A stretch of DNA of 64,000 nt from Chthoniobacter flavus Ellin428 (GCF_000173075.1 NZ_ABVL01000005.1:124001-188000), one strand, 5' to 3'; positions 8,945 to 17,778 are shown, counted from the stretch's first letter. Numbers and translations are program-made. Notes: generated from the letters alone by a model not told the origin.

Positions 8945-9639
8945 GAGGCGTGGCCGTATTTCAGGTGAATGGCATCGAGGATCGACCAGAGCACGTCGCA
9001 CTTGAAGCTGAGTGCGCGCACCGCGGCTTGCTGCAGCTCCGGCGTATCGCAGTGCGTGAGCGTGAGGCGCAGTGCTTCGTTCGAATCGCGCCGGGCCTGG
9101 GTGAGGCGGGCTTTGAAATAGTCGAAGCCCCACGGCTGCACCCAGGTGTAATACCGCTCGAAAGCGGCGAGACGGGTGGCCATCAAATCCGGTGCAAAAA
9201 GCTCGGTGAGCGACGAAGCGACCGCGACGGGCCACGGCTGCATCCGCGCGAAATTGACGTAGGCATCCACGGCGAATTGCACCGCGGGCACGATGTGCCG
9301 TCCATCGAGCAATTCCTCCCGGGTCAGCCCGCACGCTTCCCCGAGGCGCAGCCACGCTTCGATGCCGCCCGCGCTGTCCTCGGTGCCGTCGTGATCGGTA
9401 ATGCGATGAATCCACAGCCGGCGCACTTCGCGCACCGGACAATTCGCCATGATCGCTGCATCCTTCTGCGGAATGGCGCGCTGATAGGAAAAGCGATTCG
9501 CCACCCAGCCGCGGATGGCCTCCGGTGCGAGCCGTCCTTCATTCATGGCGACGTGAAAGGGATGCTTGTCGTGATAGGCGCGTCCGCCGATTTCGCGCAG
9601 GCGGGCGGTAAAGGTTTCGTCGTTCCAGCGATCGCTCAT
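8941..9639 (-). CDS. pqqC: PqqC, pyrroloquinoline-quinone synthase
   Basis: The 232-residue product catalyses the last ring closure and eight-electron oxidation to PQQ (family knowledge). The heme-oxygenase-like all-helical fold is shown by conserved blocks: YHDKHPFHVAMNEG, ANRFSYQRAIPQKDAAIMANC, RRLWIHRITDHDG, GIEAWLRLGEACG and ELFAPDLMATRLAAFERYY. Length matches the family. It is the first gene of the pqqCDE unit and faces pqqA across a 107-base divergent region. Confidence 0.96.
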   Translation of the reverse strand: MSDRWNDETFTARLREIGGRAYHDKHPFHVAMNEGRLAPEAIRGWVANRFSYQRAIPQKDAAIMANCPVREVRRLWIHRITDHDGTEDSAGGIEAWLRLGEACGLTREELLDGRHIVPAVQFAVDAYVNFARMQPWPVAVASSLTELFAPDLMATRLAAFERYYTWVQPWGFDYFKARLTQARRDSNEALRLTLTHCDTPELQQAAVRALSFKCDVLWSILDAIHLKYGHAS

Positions 9640-9690
9640 TGGACGGGCTGGGCGGGTTGGGAGGTTCTAAGATTCACGTCGCGTGGGGAT

Positions 9691-9718
9691 TTGACAGGGA
9701 GCACAGCTCCCCTAACAT
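9691..9718 (+). promoter_or_regulatory. Sigma70-like promoter for pqqAB with internal dyad
   Basis: A perfect -35 box TTGACA (9691-9696) is followed after 16 bases by TAACAT (9713-9718), a 4/6 match to the -10 consensus. The spacer is almost entirely a dyad, GGGAGC-ACA-GCTCCC (9697-9711), well placed for a repressor or activator. The start codon of pqqA lies 28 bases downstream of the -10 box. Confidence 0.6.
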
Positions 9719-9746
9719 CATTAACCACCAACTGACCCGCGTCCCG

Positions 9747-9839
9747 ATGAAAAACACTGCCAAAAAGCGCTGGACCAAGCCGAGCATCAAGACCGTGCCG
9801 ATCTTTTTCGAATGCACGTGTTACGCCGCCGCGGTTTAA
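9747..9839 (+). CDS. pqqA: PqqA, PQQ precursor peptide
   Basis: The 30-residue peptide reads MKNTAKKRWTKPSIKTVPIF and then FECTCYAAAV. The Trp-Thr-Lys-Pro block and the ExxxY motif (E22 and Y26) are the hallmarks of PqqA, whose Glu and Tyr become PQQ. Unusually, Cys residues (C23, C25) lie between Glu and Tyr. The frame is open further upstream, but the ATG at 9747 fits the promoter at 9691-9718 and the usual peptide size. pqqB starts 24 bases downstream. Confidence 0.9.
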   Translation: MKNTAKKRWTKPSIKTVPIFFECTCYAAAV

Positions 9840-9863
9840 GCCGGCGCGCAGATTCAACAGGAC

Positions 9864-10772
9864 GTGGCGATCCGTGTACGACTGCTGGGGACGGCGGCCG
9901 GTGGCGGGTTGCCCCAATGGAATTGCGCCTGCGATAATTGTCTCGCGGCGCGGGCGGGGAAGATTCCCACGCGCACGCAGTCGAGCGTGGCGTTGAGTGC
10001 GGATGGGCGGAACTGGTTTCTGGTCAATGCCTCGCCGGATTTGCGGGTGCAGATGGAGGCGACACCCGCGTTGCATCCACGGGAAACCTCCGCGCGGAAT
10101 AGCCCCATCGCCGGGGTGCTCCTCACGAATGCAGATCTCGATCACGTGCTGGGGTTGATTCTGCTGCGAGAAGGGGAACCGCTTTCGGTGCTCGCGACCG
10201 ATGCGGTGCGTGAGACGCTCACCGGGCCGCTGGGTTTCGAGACCCTACTTGGCGGGTTTTGCGGCATCCGTTGGGAAAAAGTAACCGAGGATTTTTCGAC
10301 TTTGCGGCTGCGCGACGGTTCGTCCTCCGGTCTTGCGGTGCGCACGATCTTTCTTCCCGGCGGCCCGCCGCGTTTTGACAAAACCTCCACCGCGCAGAGT
10401 GGGCATAGCGTGGCCTACCAGATTCGTGACGAACGTGGCGCGCGTCTGCTCCTGGCGCCGGATGTCGCGGAGATCACGCCGGAACTGCAGGGGGCGCTGG
10501 AGGAATCAGAAGCGGTCATTTTCGATGGCACGTTTTGGGTGGCCGACGAATTGCGTCGCATTAACCCGGAAGCGCGTACCGCCCAACAGATGGGCCATCT
10601 GCCCATCCGCGACGGCAGCCTGGATGTGCTTCGCAAGTCGCCGGCCCGCTGGAAAGTTTTTACCCACCTCAACAACACGAATCCCATCCTCGCGATGGAT
10701 TCTCCGGAGCGCACCGCGGTCCTTTCCGCAGGTGTGCTGATCGGAGAGGATGGGCTGGAGTTCGAACTGTGA
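9864..10772 (+). CDS. pqqB: PqqB, metallo-beta-lactamase-fold PQQ hydroxylase
   Basis: The 302-residue protein has the PqqB start VRLLGTAAGGGLPQWNCACDNC, the metal site block LLTNADLDHVLGL, and C-terminal GTFWVADELRR, MGHLPI and FTHLNNTNPIL. PqqB is regarded as an iron-dependent hydroxylase acting on the tyrosine-derived part of the precursor. It starts with GTG preceded by AGGA. It is co-directional with pqqA and probably transcribed from the same promoter. Confidence 0.95.
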   Translation: MAIRVRLLGTAAGGGLPQWNCACDNCLAARAGKIPTRTQSSVALSADGRNWFLVNASPDLRVQMEATPALHPRETSARNSPIAGVLLTNADLDHVLGLILLREGEPLSVLATDAVRETLTGPLGFETLLGGFCGIRWEKVTEDFSTLRLRDGSSSGLAVRTIFLPGGPPRFDKTSTAQSGHSVAYQIRDERGARLLLAPDVAEITPELQGALEESEAVIFDGTFWVADELRRINPEARTAQQMGHLPIRDGSLDVLRKSPARWKVFTHLNNTNPILAMDSPERTAVLSAGVLIGEDGLEFEL

Positions 10773-10860
10773 GGACGGGTTTCTTATTTTCAAATCTCCG
10801 TCTTACATTTTTTGCGCATTTCCCATTTTCAACTGCCCTGCGACCCGTAAAGTGCGCGGC

Positions 10861-11898
10861 ATGAATCTCGAACCCGTCGCGGTTGTCGGTGCCAGTGGAT
10901 ACTCCGGTGAAGAACTCGTGCGGTTGCTCTCGCGGCATCCGGGCGTCGACCTGGTCGCGCTCACTTCGCGCCAGCTCGCTGGGCAGACTGTGGAGACCGT
11001 TTTCCCGAAATTCGCCGGCCTGCGCTATTCACAACTGGCCTTCATCGAGAGCAGCGTGGACAAGATCGTGGCCACCGGGGCGCGCACCGTTTTCCTGGCG
11101 TTGCCGCATGGCGTGGCGGCGGAATATGCCAAGCCGCTCGTGGACGCGAAGTTGCGGGTCATCGATCTCAGTGCCGATTTCCGGATCAAGGATGCCGCGG
11201 TGTACCAGGAATTTTACGGCGAGGCCGCGCACGCGCCGGAACTTGCGGCGATCAGCGTTTACGGGTTGCCGGAGATTTACCGGGAGCAAATCCGCAACGC
11301 GCAACTGGTCGCCTCGCCGGGCTGTTATCCGACGAGCGCGATCGTGCCGCTGTATCCGTTGCTCAAGCGGCGGATGCTCAAGCCGGAAAGCATCATCATC
11401 AACAGCCTCAGCGGCGTGAGCGGCGCCGGGCGCACGGCCAAGGTGGATTACCTCTATGTGGAGTGCAACGAAAGCGTGCGCGCCTACAGCGTGCCGAAGC
11501 ACCGCCACCTCGCGGAGATCGAGCAGGAGCTGAGCAATGCTTATGGCGAGGATGTGACCGTCAGCTTCGTGCCGCATTTGATTCCGGTGAATCGCGGCAT
11601 TGCCACGACGATTCATGCCACGCCGGCCGATGGCATCGGTCTGGCCGAGATCAGCCAGGCGTACAAGGAAGCCTATGCCAATGAGCCGTTCGTTCGTTTG
11701 CTGGGCGAGAAAGGCACGCCTGATACCAAGAACGTGACCTTCACGAATTTCATCGACGTCGCCTGGCGCCACGACCCACGCACCGGTCGCATGGTGCTCT
11801 TGAGCGCCGAGGATAATCTCGTGAAAGGCGCCGCTGGCCAGGCCGTGCAATCGCTCAATGTGATGTGCGGTTGGCCCGAGACGACGGCGTTGCTGTAA
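10861..11898 (+). CDS. argC: ArgC, N-acetyl-gamma-glutamyl-phosphate reductase
   Basis: The 345-residue NADPH-dependent enzyme of arginine synthesis has the Rossmann motif VVGASGYSGEELVRLLSRHP and the active-site block VASPGCYPTSA with the catalytic Cys. It also has SGVSGAGRTAK, VPKHRHLAEIEQEL and FVPHLIPVNRGI. The ATG at 10861 gives the normal N-terminus, although the frame is open back to 10750. It follows pqqB by 88 bases. The other arginine genes found here (argJ, argB) are 22 kb away. Confidence 0.96.
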   Translation: MNLEPVAVVGASGYSGEELVRLLSRHPGVDLVALTSRQLAGQTVETVFPKFAGLRYSQLAFIESSVDKIVATGARTVFLALPHGVAAEYAKPLVDAKLRVIDLSADFRIKDAAVYQEFYGEAAHAPELAAISVYGLPEIYREQIRNAQLVASPGCYPTSAIVPLYPLLKRRMLKPESIIINSLSGVSGAGRTAKVDYLYVECNESVRAYSVPKHRHLAEIEQELSNAYGEDVTVSFVPHLIPVNRGIATTIHATPADGIGLAEISQAYKEAYANEPFVRLLGEKGTPDTKNVTFTNFIDVAWRHDPRTGRMVLLSAEDNLVKGAAGQAVQSLNVMCGWPETTALL

Positions 11899-11939
11899 CG
11901 CCCCTCCCTGATTTCACCCAGCTTGCCGAAAGGGCTGGC

Positions 11940-13382
11940 TTACGCCGGCAGGATCGGATCGCCCACCAGGTCATAGACCTGGGTGCCTGTGATCTCGACG
12001 TCGATGAATTCTCCCACCGGCGCCGGGCTGGAGAGCAGGATGCGGCCATCGATGTCGGGAGCATCCGCCGCCGCGCGGGCCACCAAGGGTTGATCGACCA
12101 CCGCGCGCACCCGCTGACCAACCTGCGTCTCGGAAATTTCGCGGGCGATTTTCTGCTGCAGCTTCATGGCCCGCTTGTACCGCGCGGCCTTTACCTTCTG
12201 CGGCACTTGATCGTCCATCTTCGCCGCGCGCGAGCCTTCCTCTTGCGAATAGGTGAAGACACCGAGCCGCTCGAAACGCGTGCGCTCGATGAAATCGAGC
12301 AGGTAATTGAATTCCTCGTCCGTCTCACCGGGGAAGCCGACGATGAACGTGGTGCGAATCGCGATCCCGGGGATCCCCGCGCGGATGCGGGCGATGAGAT
12401 TTTCGATGTGCTCGCTGCTCGTCTCGCGCCGCATGAGTTCGAGCATGCGCGGGTGGATGTGCTGCAGCGGCATGTCGATATAACGGCAAACCTTCTTGCA
12501 CTCCGCGATGCAGGCGATGAGTTCATCGCTCCAGTGTGCCGGGTGCGTGTAGAGCAGGCGGATCCAGAAATCGCCCTCTATCTTGTCGAGTTCGCGCAAC
12601 AGCTTGATGAGCGTCGGTCCACGGGAACTGTCGACCTGCTGGCGCGGGCCGGCTTTTTCCTCCCACAGATCCATGCCGAAATAGGTCGTGTCCTGGCTGA
12701 TGAGGTTGATCTCCTTCACGCCTTCGGCGACCAGCGAGCGGACTTCGGCGACGACGGACTCGATGGTCCGCGAGCGATGCTTGCCGCGCATCTGCGGGAT
12801 GACGCAGAAGGAGCAGGGATGATTGCAACCCTCGGCGATCTTGGTGAAAGCGGTGTGCGCCGGCGTGAGGCGGAAGCGCGGCGTGTCATAGTCCGGAATG
12901 TAAACCGGTTTGCGCGTGACGAGGTTGAGCGGTTCCCACTGCTCGTCGAGGAGCACGTCGGGCGCCTTGGCCTTCGCCGCGGGGACCGGCGCTGCCGGAC
13001 GGGAGAAAACCTGCTCGATGATCCCGGCGGCATCGGCCACCTGGTCGAGGCCGATGAAGGCGTCGACCTCGGGCATCTCGTGGGTGAGTTCCTTGGCAAA
13101 GCGTTGTGCCATGCAACCACTGACGATGAGCCGCTGCCCGGCGCGCTTCTTCAATCCGCGCGATTCGTGCGCCTCGAGGATGGCCTCGATCGATTCCTCC
13201 TTCGCCGAATCAATGAAAGCGCAGGTATTGACGATGAGCACGTCCGCTTCATCGGCATTGCTGGTGATCTGCATGCCCTTGCTGAGCACGCCACCGAGCA
13301 TGATTTCGGCGTCGACCAGGTTTTTGGCGCAACCGAGGGAGATCATGCCGACTTTCTTCGGCGTGGCAGTTTTGGTGGACAT
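11940..13382 (-). CDS. rimO: RimO, ribosomal protein S12 methylthiotransferase
   Basis: The 480-residue radical SAM enzyme methylthiolates an Asp of ribosomal protein S12 (family knowledge). The N-terminal UPF0004 domain has the three cluster cysteines C18 (SLGCAKNLVDAE), C54 (NTCAFID) and C90 (SGCMAQR). The radical SAM motif CNHPCSFC is at 186-193, followed by IPQMRGKHRSR. A TRAM domain ends the protein. A Pro/Ala insertion (about residues 128-145) precedes the SAM domain. RimO is distinguished from MiaB by ISLGCAKNLVD and by SQDTTYFG. It is convergent with argC. Confidence 0.95.
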   Translation of the reverse strand: MSTKTATPKKVGMISLGCAKNLVDAEIMLGGVLSKGMQITSNADEADVLIVNTCAFIDSAKEESIEAILEAHESRGLKKRAGQRLIVSGCMAQRFAKELTHEMPEVDAFIGLDQVADAAGIIEQVFSRPAAPVPAAKAKAPDVLLDEQWEPLNLVTRKPVYIPDYDTPRFRLTPAHTAFTKIAEGCNHPCSFCVIPQMRGKHRSRTIESVVAEVRSLVAEGVKEINLISQDTTYFGMDLWEEKAGPRQQVDSSRGPTLIKLLRELDKIEGDFWIRLLYTHPAHWSDELIACIAECKKVCRYIDMPLQHIHPRMLELMRRETSSEHIENLIARIRAGIPGIAIRTTFIVGFPGETDEEFNYLLDFIERTRFERLGVFTYSQEEGSRAAKMDDQVPQKVKAARYKRAMKLQQKIAREISETQVGQRVRAVVDQPLVARAAADAPDIDGRILLSSPAPVGEFIDVEITGTQVYDLVGDPILPA

Positions 13383-13426
13383 AGCGGGCGGAAGAGGTCG
13401 CCGAGAAACGGCGCGGAGTCAAATTA

Positions 13427-13573
13427 GTTAATAGTTGAGGGTTGAGAGTTGAGAGCCACGCACTCGGCTGCGGGTATCTCTGGCCAAAGGGAACGCAATC
13501 CCTTGTGGCTGGGTCGAGAACCGTGGAACTACCAGCCGTGGCTCTCAACTCTCAACTATCAACCCTCAACTTT
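13427..13573. repeat. Long inverted repeat with GTTGAGA-type heptamers
   Basis: The left arm (to 13460) is AGTTGAGGGTTGAGAGTTGAGAGCCACG in essence, and the right arm (13538-13573) is its reverse complement with one extra heptamer-like unit. The enclosed 77 bases contain a second dyad, GCCAAAGGGA/TCCCTTGTGGC. The element lies between the start of rimO and the end of the rodZ-like gene. It could act as a bidirectional transcription barrier, or it may be a dispersed repeat. Confidence 0.7.
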
Positions 13574-13586
13574 CCCCGCCGCGGAC

Positions 13587-14715
13587 CTACTGCACCGGGA
13601 TATTGGGCGCCTGATACGCGTACGGGAGTCCGTTCTTCGTGATCTGCACGGAATTCGGGTCCGGGGTATCGATGAAGAAGCGGGCGCCTTTGAGCTTGAG
13701 GGGGTTGGCGCTGGGGTAGACGTAGTCGGAGAAGATGGGCGGGCCCTTGGGATCGTCCTTGCGGACGGTGACCCAGGTTCTCTTGGTCGTGGCGACGAGT
13801 ACTTCGTTGACGCCACTGGCCGGCGCTGGGCGGGCGGCGGGATCGGTGGAGGACACCGCGGTCGGGGTGACGAAATCCTGATCGGAGGTCCTTGGCAGCA
13901 CTGGGCCTGCGCCACGGGCGCCGGCGCGGAAACCTGGCCCGGAGTGGCGGTGGCCAACTGGAGGCCGCGATTGGCCACCGGGACCGGCGTGGCGATGACC
14001 GCCGGAGCGTTGCTGGGAGGCGTGGCGCGAATGGCCGCCAGCGGGATGGCGGCGGGACGGATTACCGGCACGGCTGTCGGGACGGCGTTGGTAAAGCGCA
14101 AGACCGGTTGCGATGGTTGCTGCGGTCGCGCCGCAGGAGTGGCTTGCACGACCGGGGCGGAAACCGGAACCCGAGGCGGAGTGGCAACTGGGACACGCCA
14201 CGGGTGCGGGAACCGGAGCGGGAGTGGCGGCCACGGGCTGCGGCGTCGCCGGTGCGGAGACGATCGCTTCAGTCGGGTGCGAGCCTTTGGCGGCTTCATC
14301 GCCCGTGATCTGGCGGTATTTGGTGACGATCCAGAATGCGCCCACGCCGAGCAGGATGATGATCACGAAAAAGAAGAGCGGCGCGAGCGACGGCGGCTTG
14401 CGCTCGTCGCGTTCCACGCGGGTGACTTCGCGGCGCGGCGTCGGCGCATTGCTCAGGTATTGATAATCGCTGACGCTGATCGGGTTCGCATTGTCGAGCG
14501 TGCGCGAAAAATCGCTGACGTCGACGTTCAGGAAACGCGCGTAAATCTGGAGAAACCCCTTGGCGTAAATGTTGTTTGCGAAGCAGCGAATAATCGTCCG
14601 CTTCGAGCGCATTGATTTTGTCCGGCCGCAGCTTGGTAGCGTGCGCCGCTTCATCGATCGTCAGTCCGCGTTTCAGACGGGCCTGATTGAGTTTTTTGCC
14701 AACAGATTCGACCAT
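13587..14715 (-). pseudogene. RodZ-like HTH membrane protein with three apparent frameshifts
   Basis: Four frame segments add up to one RodZ/HTH_25-type protein. Segment 1 (from ATG 14715) is the helix-turn-helix: VGKKLNQARLKRGLTIDEAA to LEADDYS. Segment 2, after a +1 base near 14590, continues FANNIYAKGFLQIYARFLNV, a linker and one transmembrane helix (LAPLFFFVIIILLGVGAFWIV). Segment 3 is a Pro/Ala-rich periplasmic linker (VATP repeats) in a third frame, about 14200-13905. Segment 4 returns to the frame of segment 2 and encodes a DUF4115-like C-terminal domain to 13587. The last two shifts compensate each other. RodZ links MreB to cell-shape control, and its place next to ftsK fits. Whether the indels are real or sequencing errors cannot be told here. 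Confidence 0.75.
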
Positions 14716-14867
14716 ATCACCCGCGATTTAATCACCGCGGGGAGGAATGTTTAGCACGATTGTGAGGCATTTCCAGATGAAGCGAACTTTTTACACGTCG
14801 ATAGGGGAAATCCCCCGCCAGTCCCGTTTGCGACGAAGTCGCGAGATCAGAGGCGGATGAAGGTAAA

Positions 14868-15100
14868 AACGCGGAGATGCAGAGACGCAGAGGGGAGGAG
14901 ATCAGGAGGTGGAGGCAGTGTGAAAGCGGCATCCTGCCGCTTTACGTGGGACGATCGGCGGCAGGATGTTGCTGTCGGACTTTGGCAATTGAAGGCGTCT
15001 ATAGATGAGTATTCGCCTTCGAATAGGTTTTTTCTCGCAAATATATGATGCCAGAGGGCCTTCATTTTCTAAGTCCGACAGCAACAGGATGCCGCCGCCA
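14868..15100. repeat. Intergenic repeat cluster between rodZ-like gene and ftsK
   Basis: The 424-base gap 14716-15139 has no credible gene. It contains a copy of the GCAGAGACGCAGAG repeat (14868-14895), a perfect 9-bp hairpin AAAGCGGCA/TGCCGCTTT (about 14923-14943), and two inverted arms (14956-14982 and 15071-15097). The arms match over 8 and 14 bases but differ in a 5-base core. Inside them is a further dyad, GAAGGCG/CGCCTTC. The arrangement looks like a small non-autonomous repeat element. Confidence 0.6.
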
Positions 15101-15139
15101 CTTTCAGAGTGGGCGCGTCCCTCCGATGTTTTCGCTCTC

Positions 15140-17599
15140 TCAATCGAATGCGTCGAGGTCGACGAGGATCTCGCGCGGCTTGGCTCCTTCACCGGCGCCG
15201 ACGTAGCCGCGTTGCTCGAGGATATCGAGAATGCGGGCGGCACGGGTGTAACCGAGGCGCAGGCGGCGCTGGAAGAGCGAGGTGGAGGCTTTCTTTTCCT
15301 GGCGCATGACTTCGATGCACTTATCGACGAGCTCTTCGTCTTCGTCGCTGACTTCCTCGTCCTCGTCGCCGCTGCCGGAATTTTGGAGGCGCTCGTGGAT
15401 GGAATTTTCAAATGCCGGTTCGCTCTGTCCGGAAGCGTGCTCCACGACCTGGCGGATTTCTTCGTCCGTGACGAGCACGCCCTGCGCGCGGATGAGCCGC
15501 GAGGTGCCCGGCGGACGGTACATCATGTCGCCCTGGCCAAGCAGACGCTCAGCGCCGTTTTCGTCGAGAATGACGCGCGAATCCAGTGCCGAGGCTACCT
15601 GGAAGGCCACGCGGCAGGGGACGTTCGCCTTGATCACGCCAGTGATGACGTCCGCGCGCGGGGTCTGCGTGGCGATGATCATGTGAATGCCCGCGGCGCG
15701 CGCCTTTTGCGTGATGCGTGCGATGGCGCTTTCCACGTCGGCTGGCGCCGTCTGCATGAGGTCCGCGAGCTCGTCCACGATGATGACGATGTAGGGCATG
15801 CGATCCGGAATGATCAGCTCGTTGTCACGCTGCACCTTGATCGTGGTCATCTTCTCGATGCGCTCTTCGCTGCTCAGCGACTCCGGATCGACCGGCTCCG
15901 TGGGTGCGGCGTCGAGCGGCAGCTCGGGTGCGACGGCCTTGGCGGCGGCCGCGGCGTCGAGCTCGGCCTGCGACTTCGGCATCGGGCGCGAATTGAAACT
16001 GCCGATATTGCGCACGCCGGTCTTGGCGAAAATGGCGTAGCGCTTTTCCATTTCATCGATCGCCCAGCGCAGGGCGAGCAACACCTTCTTCGGATCCGTC
16101 ACGACTGGCACCACGAGGTGCGGCAGGGTGTTGTAGATCTGCATTTCGACCACCTTCGGGTCGATCATGATGAAGCGCAGATCCTCCGGGCTGAAGCGGT
16201 AGAGGATTGAGGCGATGATCGAATTGATGCAGACGCTCTTTCCCGAACCGGTGGTGCCGGCCACGAGGCCGTGTGGCATGGCGGCGAGGTCGCCGATGAT
16301 CGTCTTGCCGTAAACGTCTTTGCCGAGGGCGATCGGGATCTTGGCCTTGGCGTTTTGGAAATCCTCGCTCTCCAGCAACTCGCGGAGCGTGACCTTTTGC
16401 TTCTTGGAATTGGCGATCTCGATGCCGACGGTGTCCTTGCCGGGAATCGGCGCGAGGATGTTGATGCGCTCGGCGCGGGTGGCGCGGGCGATGTCGCGCT
16501 CCAGGCTCACGATCTTGTCCACGCGCACGCCCTTGGCCGGATACACTTCGTAGCGGGTGATGGTCGGGCCGCGGGTAATGTCGCCGCGCGAAACGGAGAT
16601 GCCGAACTGACCCAGCGTGTCGATGACCGTGTCCTGGATGGCGAGCAACTCGGTGGGGTCGGCGGTCTGGCGATCCCCCATGTCGACCGGGTCGAGCAGG
16701 TCGAACGAGGGCAGCTCGTAATTCTCGCACGAGACGGACGTGAGCGGCTGGAACTTGTCCTTCTTCTCCTTGCGCCGCGGTGGGGGCGGCAGGGTGCTGT
16801 CGATGATCTGCGGTTCGGGACGTGTCGGCTCGGGTTCGGAAAAAAGCTCGGCGACGGCGGGCGCGATGGGTTCGCCCGGCTCGGTTTCGATCGGAGCGAC
16901 GCCCTTCTTGGTGAGGGTCTTCTCCAGCTTCTTGCGCTGGCGGTCGAGGCGTTCGGCTTCGAGAGCGAGACGTTCCTTTTCGTCCGCCTCGGCCATCTTC
17001 CGGGCGCGGCGTTTTTCGAGATAAACGGAAGGCCAGTTGGCGATCTGCCGGGCGGCGGCGATCGGGTGCAGGCCGGTGAGGAAGATGAGACTGGAGGCGT
17101 AAATGACGAGAAGGACAATCGTCGATCCTACGGTGCCGAGCATGTTCTTGAGCAACATGCCGCCGAGCCATTTGCCGACCCAGCCGCCGGGACCGGCGAT
17201 ATTCAACCGCTCCATGTCGAGCAGCGACCACGGCAGGAGATGCGCCAGGCAGGCGCCGGAAAGGATGAAGCCCACGCTCCACCAAGCGCGCGAGGTGAGG
17301 CGCAATTCGGGATTCAGCAGCTTCGCCCCGCCGTAGCCGAGGAGCAGCGCGGCGAGCAGATACGAGGCTGCGCCGAGGAAAGCGTAGCTGCTGCAGGCGA
17401 CGATGGCGCCGGTGCGGCCGACGAAATTCAGCACCGCGCCGCGAGCGGCGGCCTGGCTGCTCAGCGGGAACCAGCTCGGGACGTCCGAAGGCGAATAGGA
17501 AATCAGCGCGAGGTAGAGAAGGGTGCCGATGCCAAGGAACACGAGGCTGAGGACTTCGTGTAGAGGATGGGAAGAAGGGGCTTCCTGGGTGCGGGCCAT
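15140..17599 (-). CDS. ftsK: FtsK/SpoIIIE-type DNA translocase
   Basis: The 819-residue protein is a septal DNA pump that clears chromosomes at division. The N-terminal 180 residues hold about four transmembrane segments, followed by a charged coiled region (about 195-235) and a Pro-rich linker. The alpha/beta motor follows, with Walker A GTTGSGKS (448-455) and Walker B IVIIVDELADLM, then ATQTPRADVITG. An Ala/Pro-rich insertion of about 45 residues interrupts the motor between DPKKVLLALRW and the Walker B. The last 65 residues form the DNA-reading gamma winged helix (QRRLRLGYTRAARILDILEQRG). It is shorter in the linker than enterobacterial FtsK, like many SpoIIIE-type proteins. Confidence 0.95.
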   Translation of the reverse strand: MARTQEAPSSHPLHEVLSLVFLGIGTLLYLALISYSPSDVPSWFPLSSQAAARGAVLNFVGRTGAIVACSSYAFLGAASYLLAALLLGYGGAKLLNPELRLTSRAWWSVGFILSGACLAHLLPWSLLDMERLNIAGPGGWVGKWLGGMLLKNMLGTVGSTIVLLVIYASSLIFLTGLHPIAAARQIANWPSVYLEKRRARKMAEADEKERLALEAERLDRQRKKLEKTLTKKGVAPIETEPGEPIAPAVAELFSEPEPTRPEPQIIDSTLPPPPRRKEKKDKFQPLTSVSCENYELPSFDLLDPVDMGDRQTADPTELLAIQDTVIDTLGQFGISVSRGDITRGPTITRYEVYPAKGVRVDKIVSLERDIARATRAERINILAPIPGKDTVGIEIANSKKQKVTLRELLESEDFQNAKAKIPIALGKDVYGKTIIGDLAAMPHGLVAGTTGSGKSVCINSIIASILYRFSPEDLRFIMIDPKVVEMQIYNTLPHLVVPVVTDPKKVLLALRWAIDEMEKRYAIFAKTGVRNIGSFNSRPMPKSQAELDAAAAAKAVAPELPLDAAPTEPVDPESLSSEERIEKMTTIKVQRDNELIIPDRMPYIVIIVDELADLMQTAPADVESAIARITQKARAAGIHMIIATQTPRADVITGVIKANVPCRVAFQVASALDSRVILDENGAERLLGQGDMMYRPPGTSRLIRAQGVLVTDEEIRQVVEHASGQSEPAFENSIHERLQNSGSGDEDEEVSDEDEELVDKCIEVMRQEKKASTSLFQRRLRLGYTRAARILDILEQRGYVGAGEGAKPREILVDLDAFD

Positions 17600-17649
17600 T
17601 AGCGGGCCATAGTAGCCCGATTGGCAGGGGATTCAATACCGCAGAGGGG

Positions 17650-17725
17650 GAATTCGGAATTCGGAATTCGGAGTGCGGAATGGAGAATTCCGCATTCCCC
17701 ATTCCGCACGCCGCATTCTCGTGGG
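17650..17725. repeat. GGAATTC direct repeats with hairpin
   Basis: Three tandem copies of GGAATTC precede an 11-bp dyad, GTGCGGAATGG (17673-17683) with CCATTCCGCAC (17699-17709), and a partial third copy of the arm (CCGCATTC). The element occupies the divergent intergenic region between ftsK and manA, which must also hold both promoters. Confidence 0.65.
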
Positions 17726-17778
17726 CGATTTTTCTGGCGTCACGTCCGATTCCTCTTTGAATCTCGATATCAACCCCG

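Noticed and set aside
11865..13427. A 520-codon plus-strand frame opposite rimO
   Set aside because: It mirrors the rimO codons and is rich in His, Arg and Asp with no domain. RimO is complete on the other strand.
14868..15139. A small RNA gene in the rodZ-ftsK gap
   Set aside because: The dyads resemble dispersed repeats. No promoter or terminator frames a transcript.
15005..17563. Long plus-strand frames opposite ftsK
   Set aside because: They are high-GC antisense shadows. The minus-strand protein has the full FtsK motif set.
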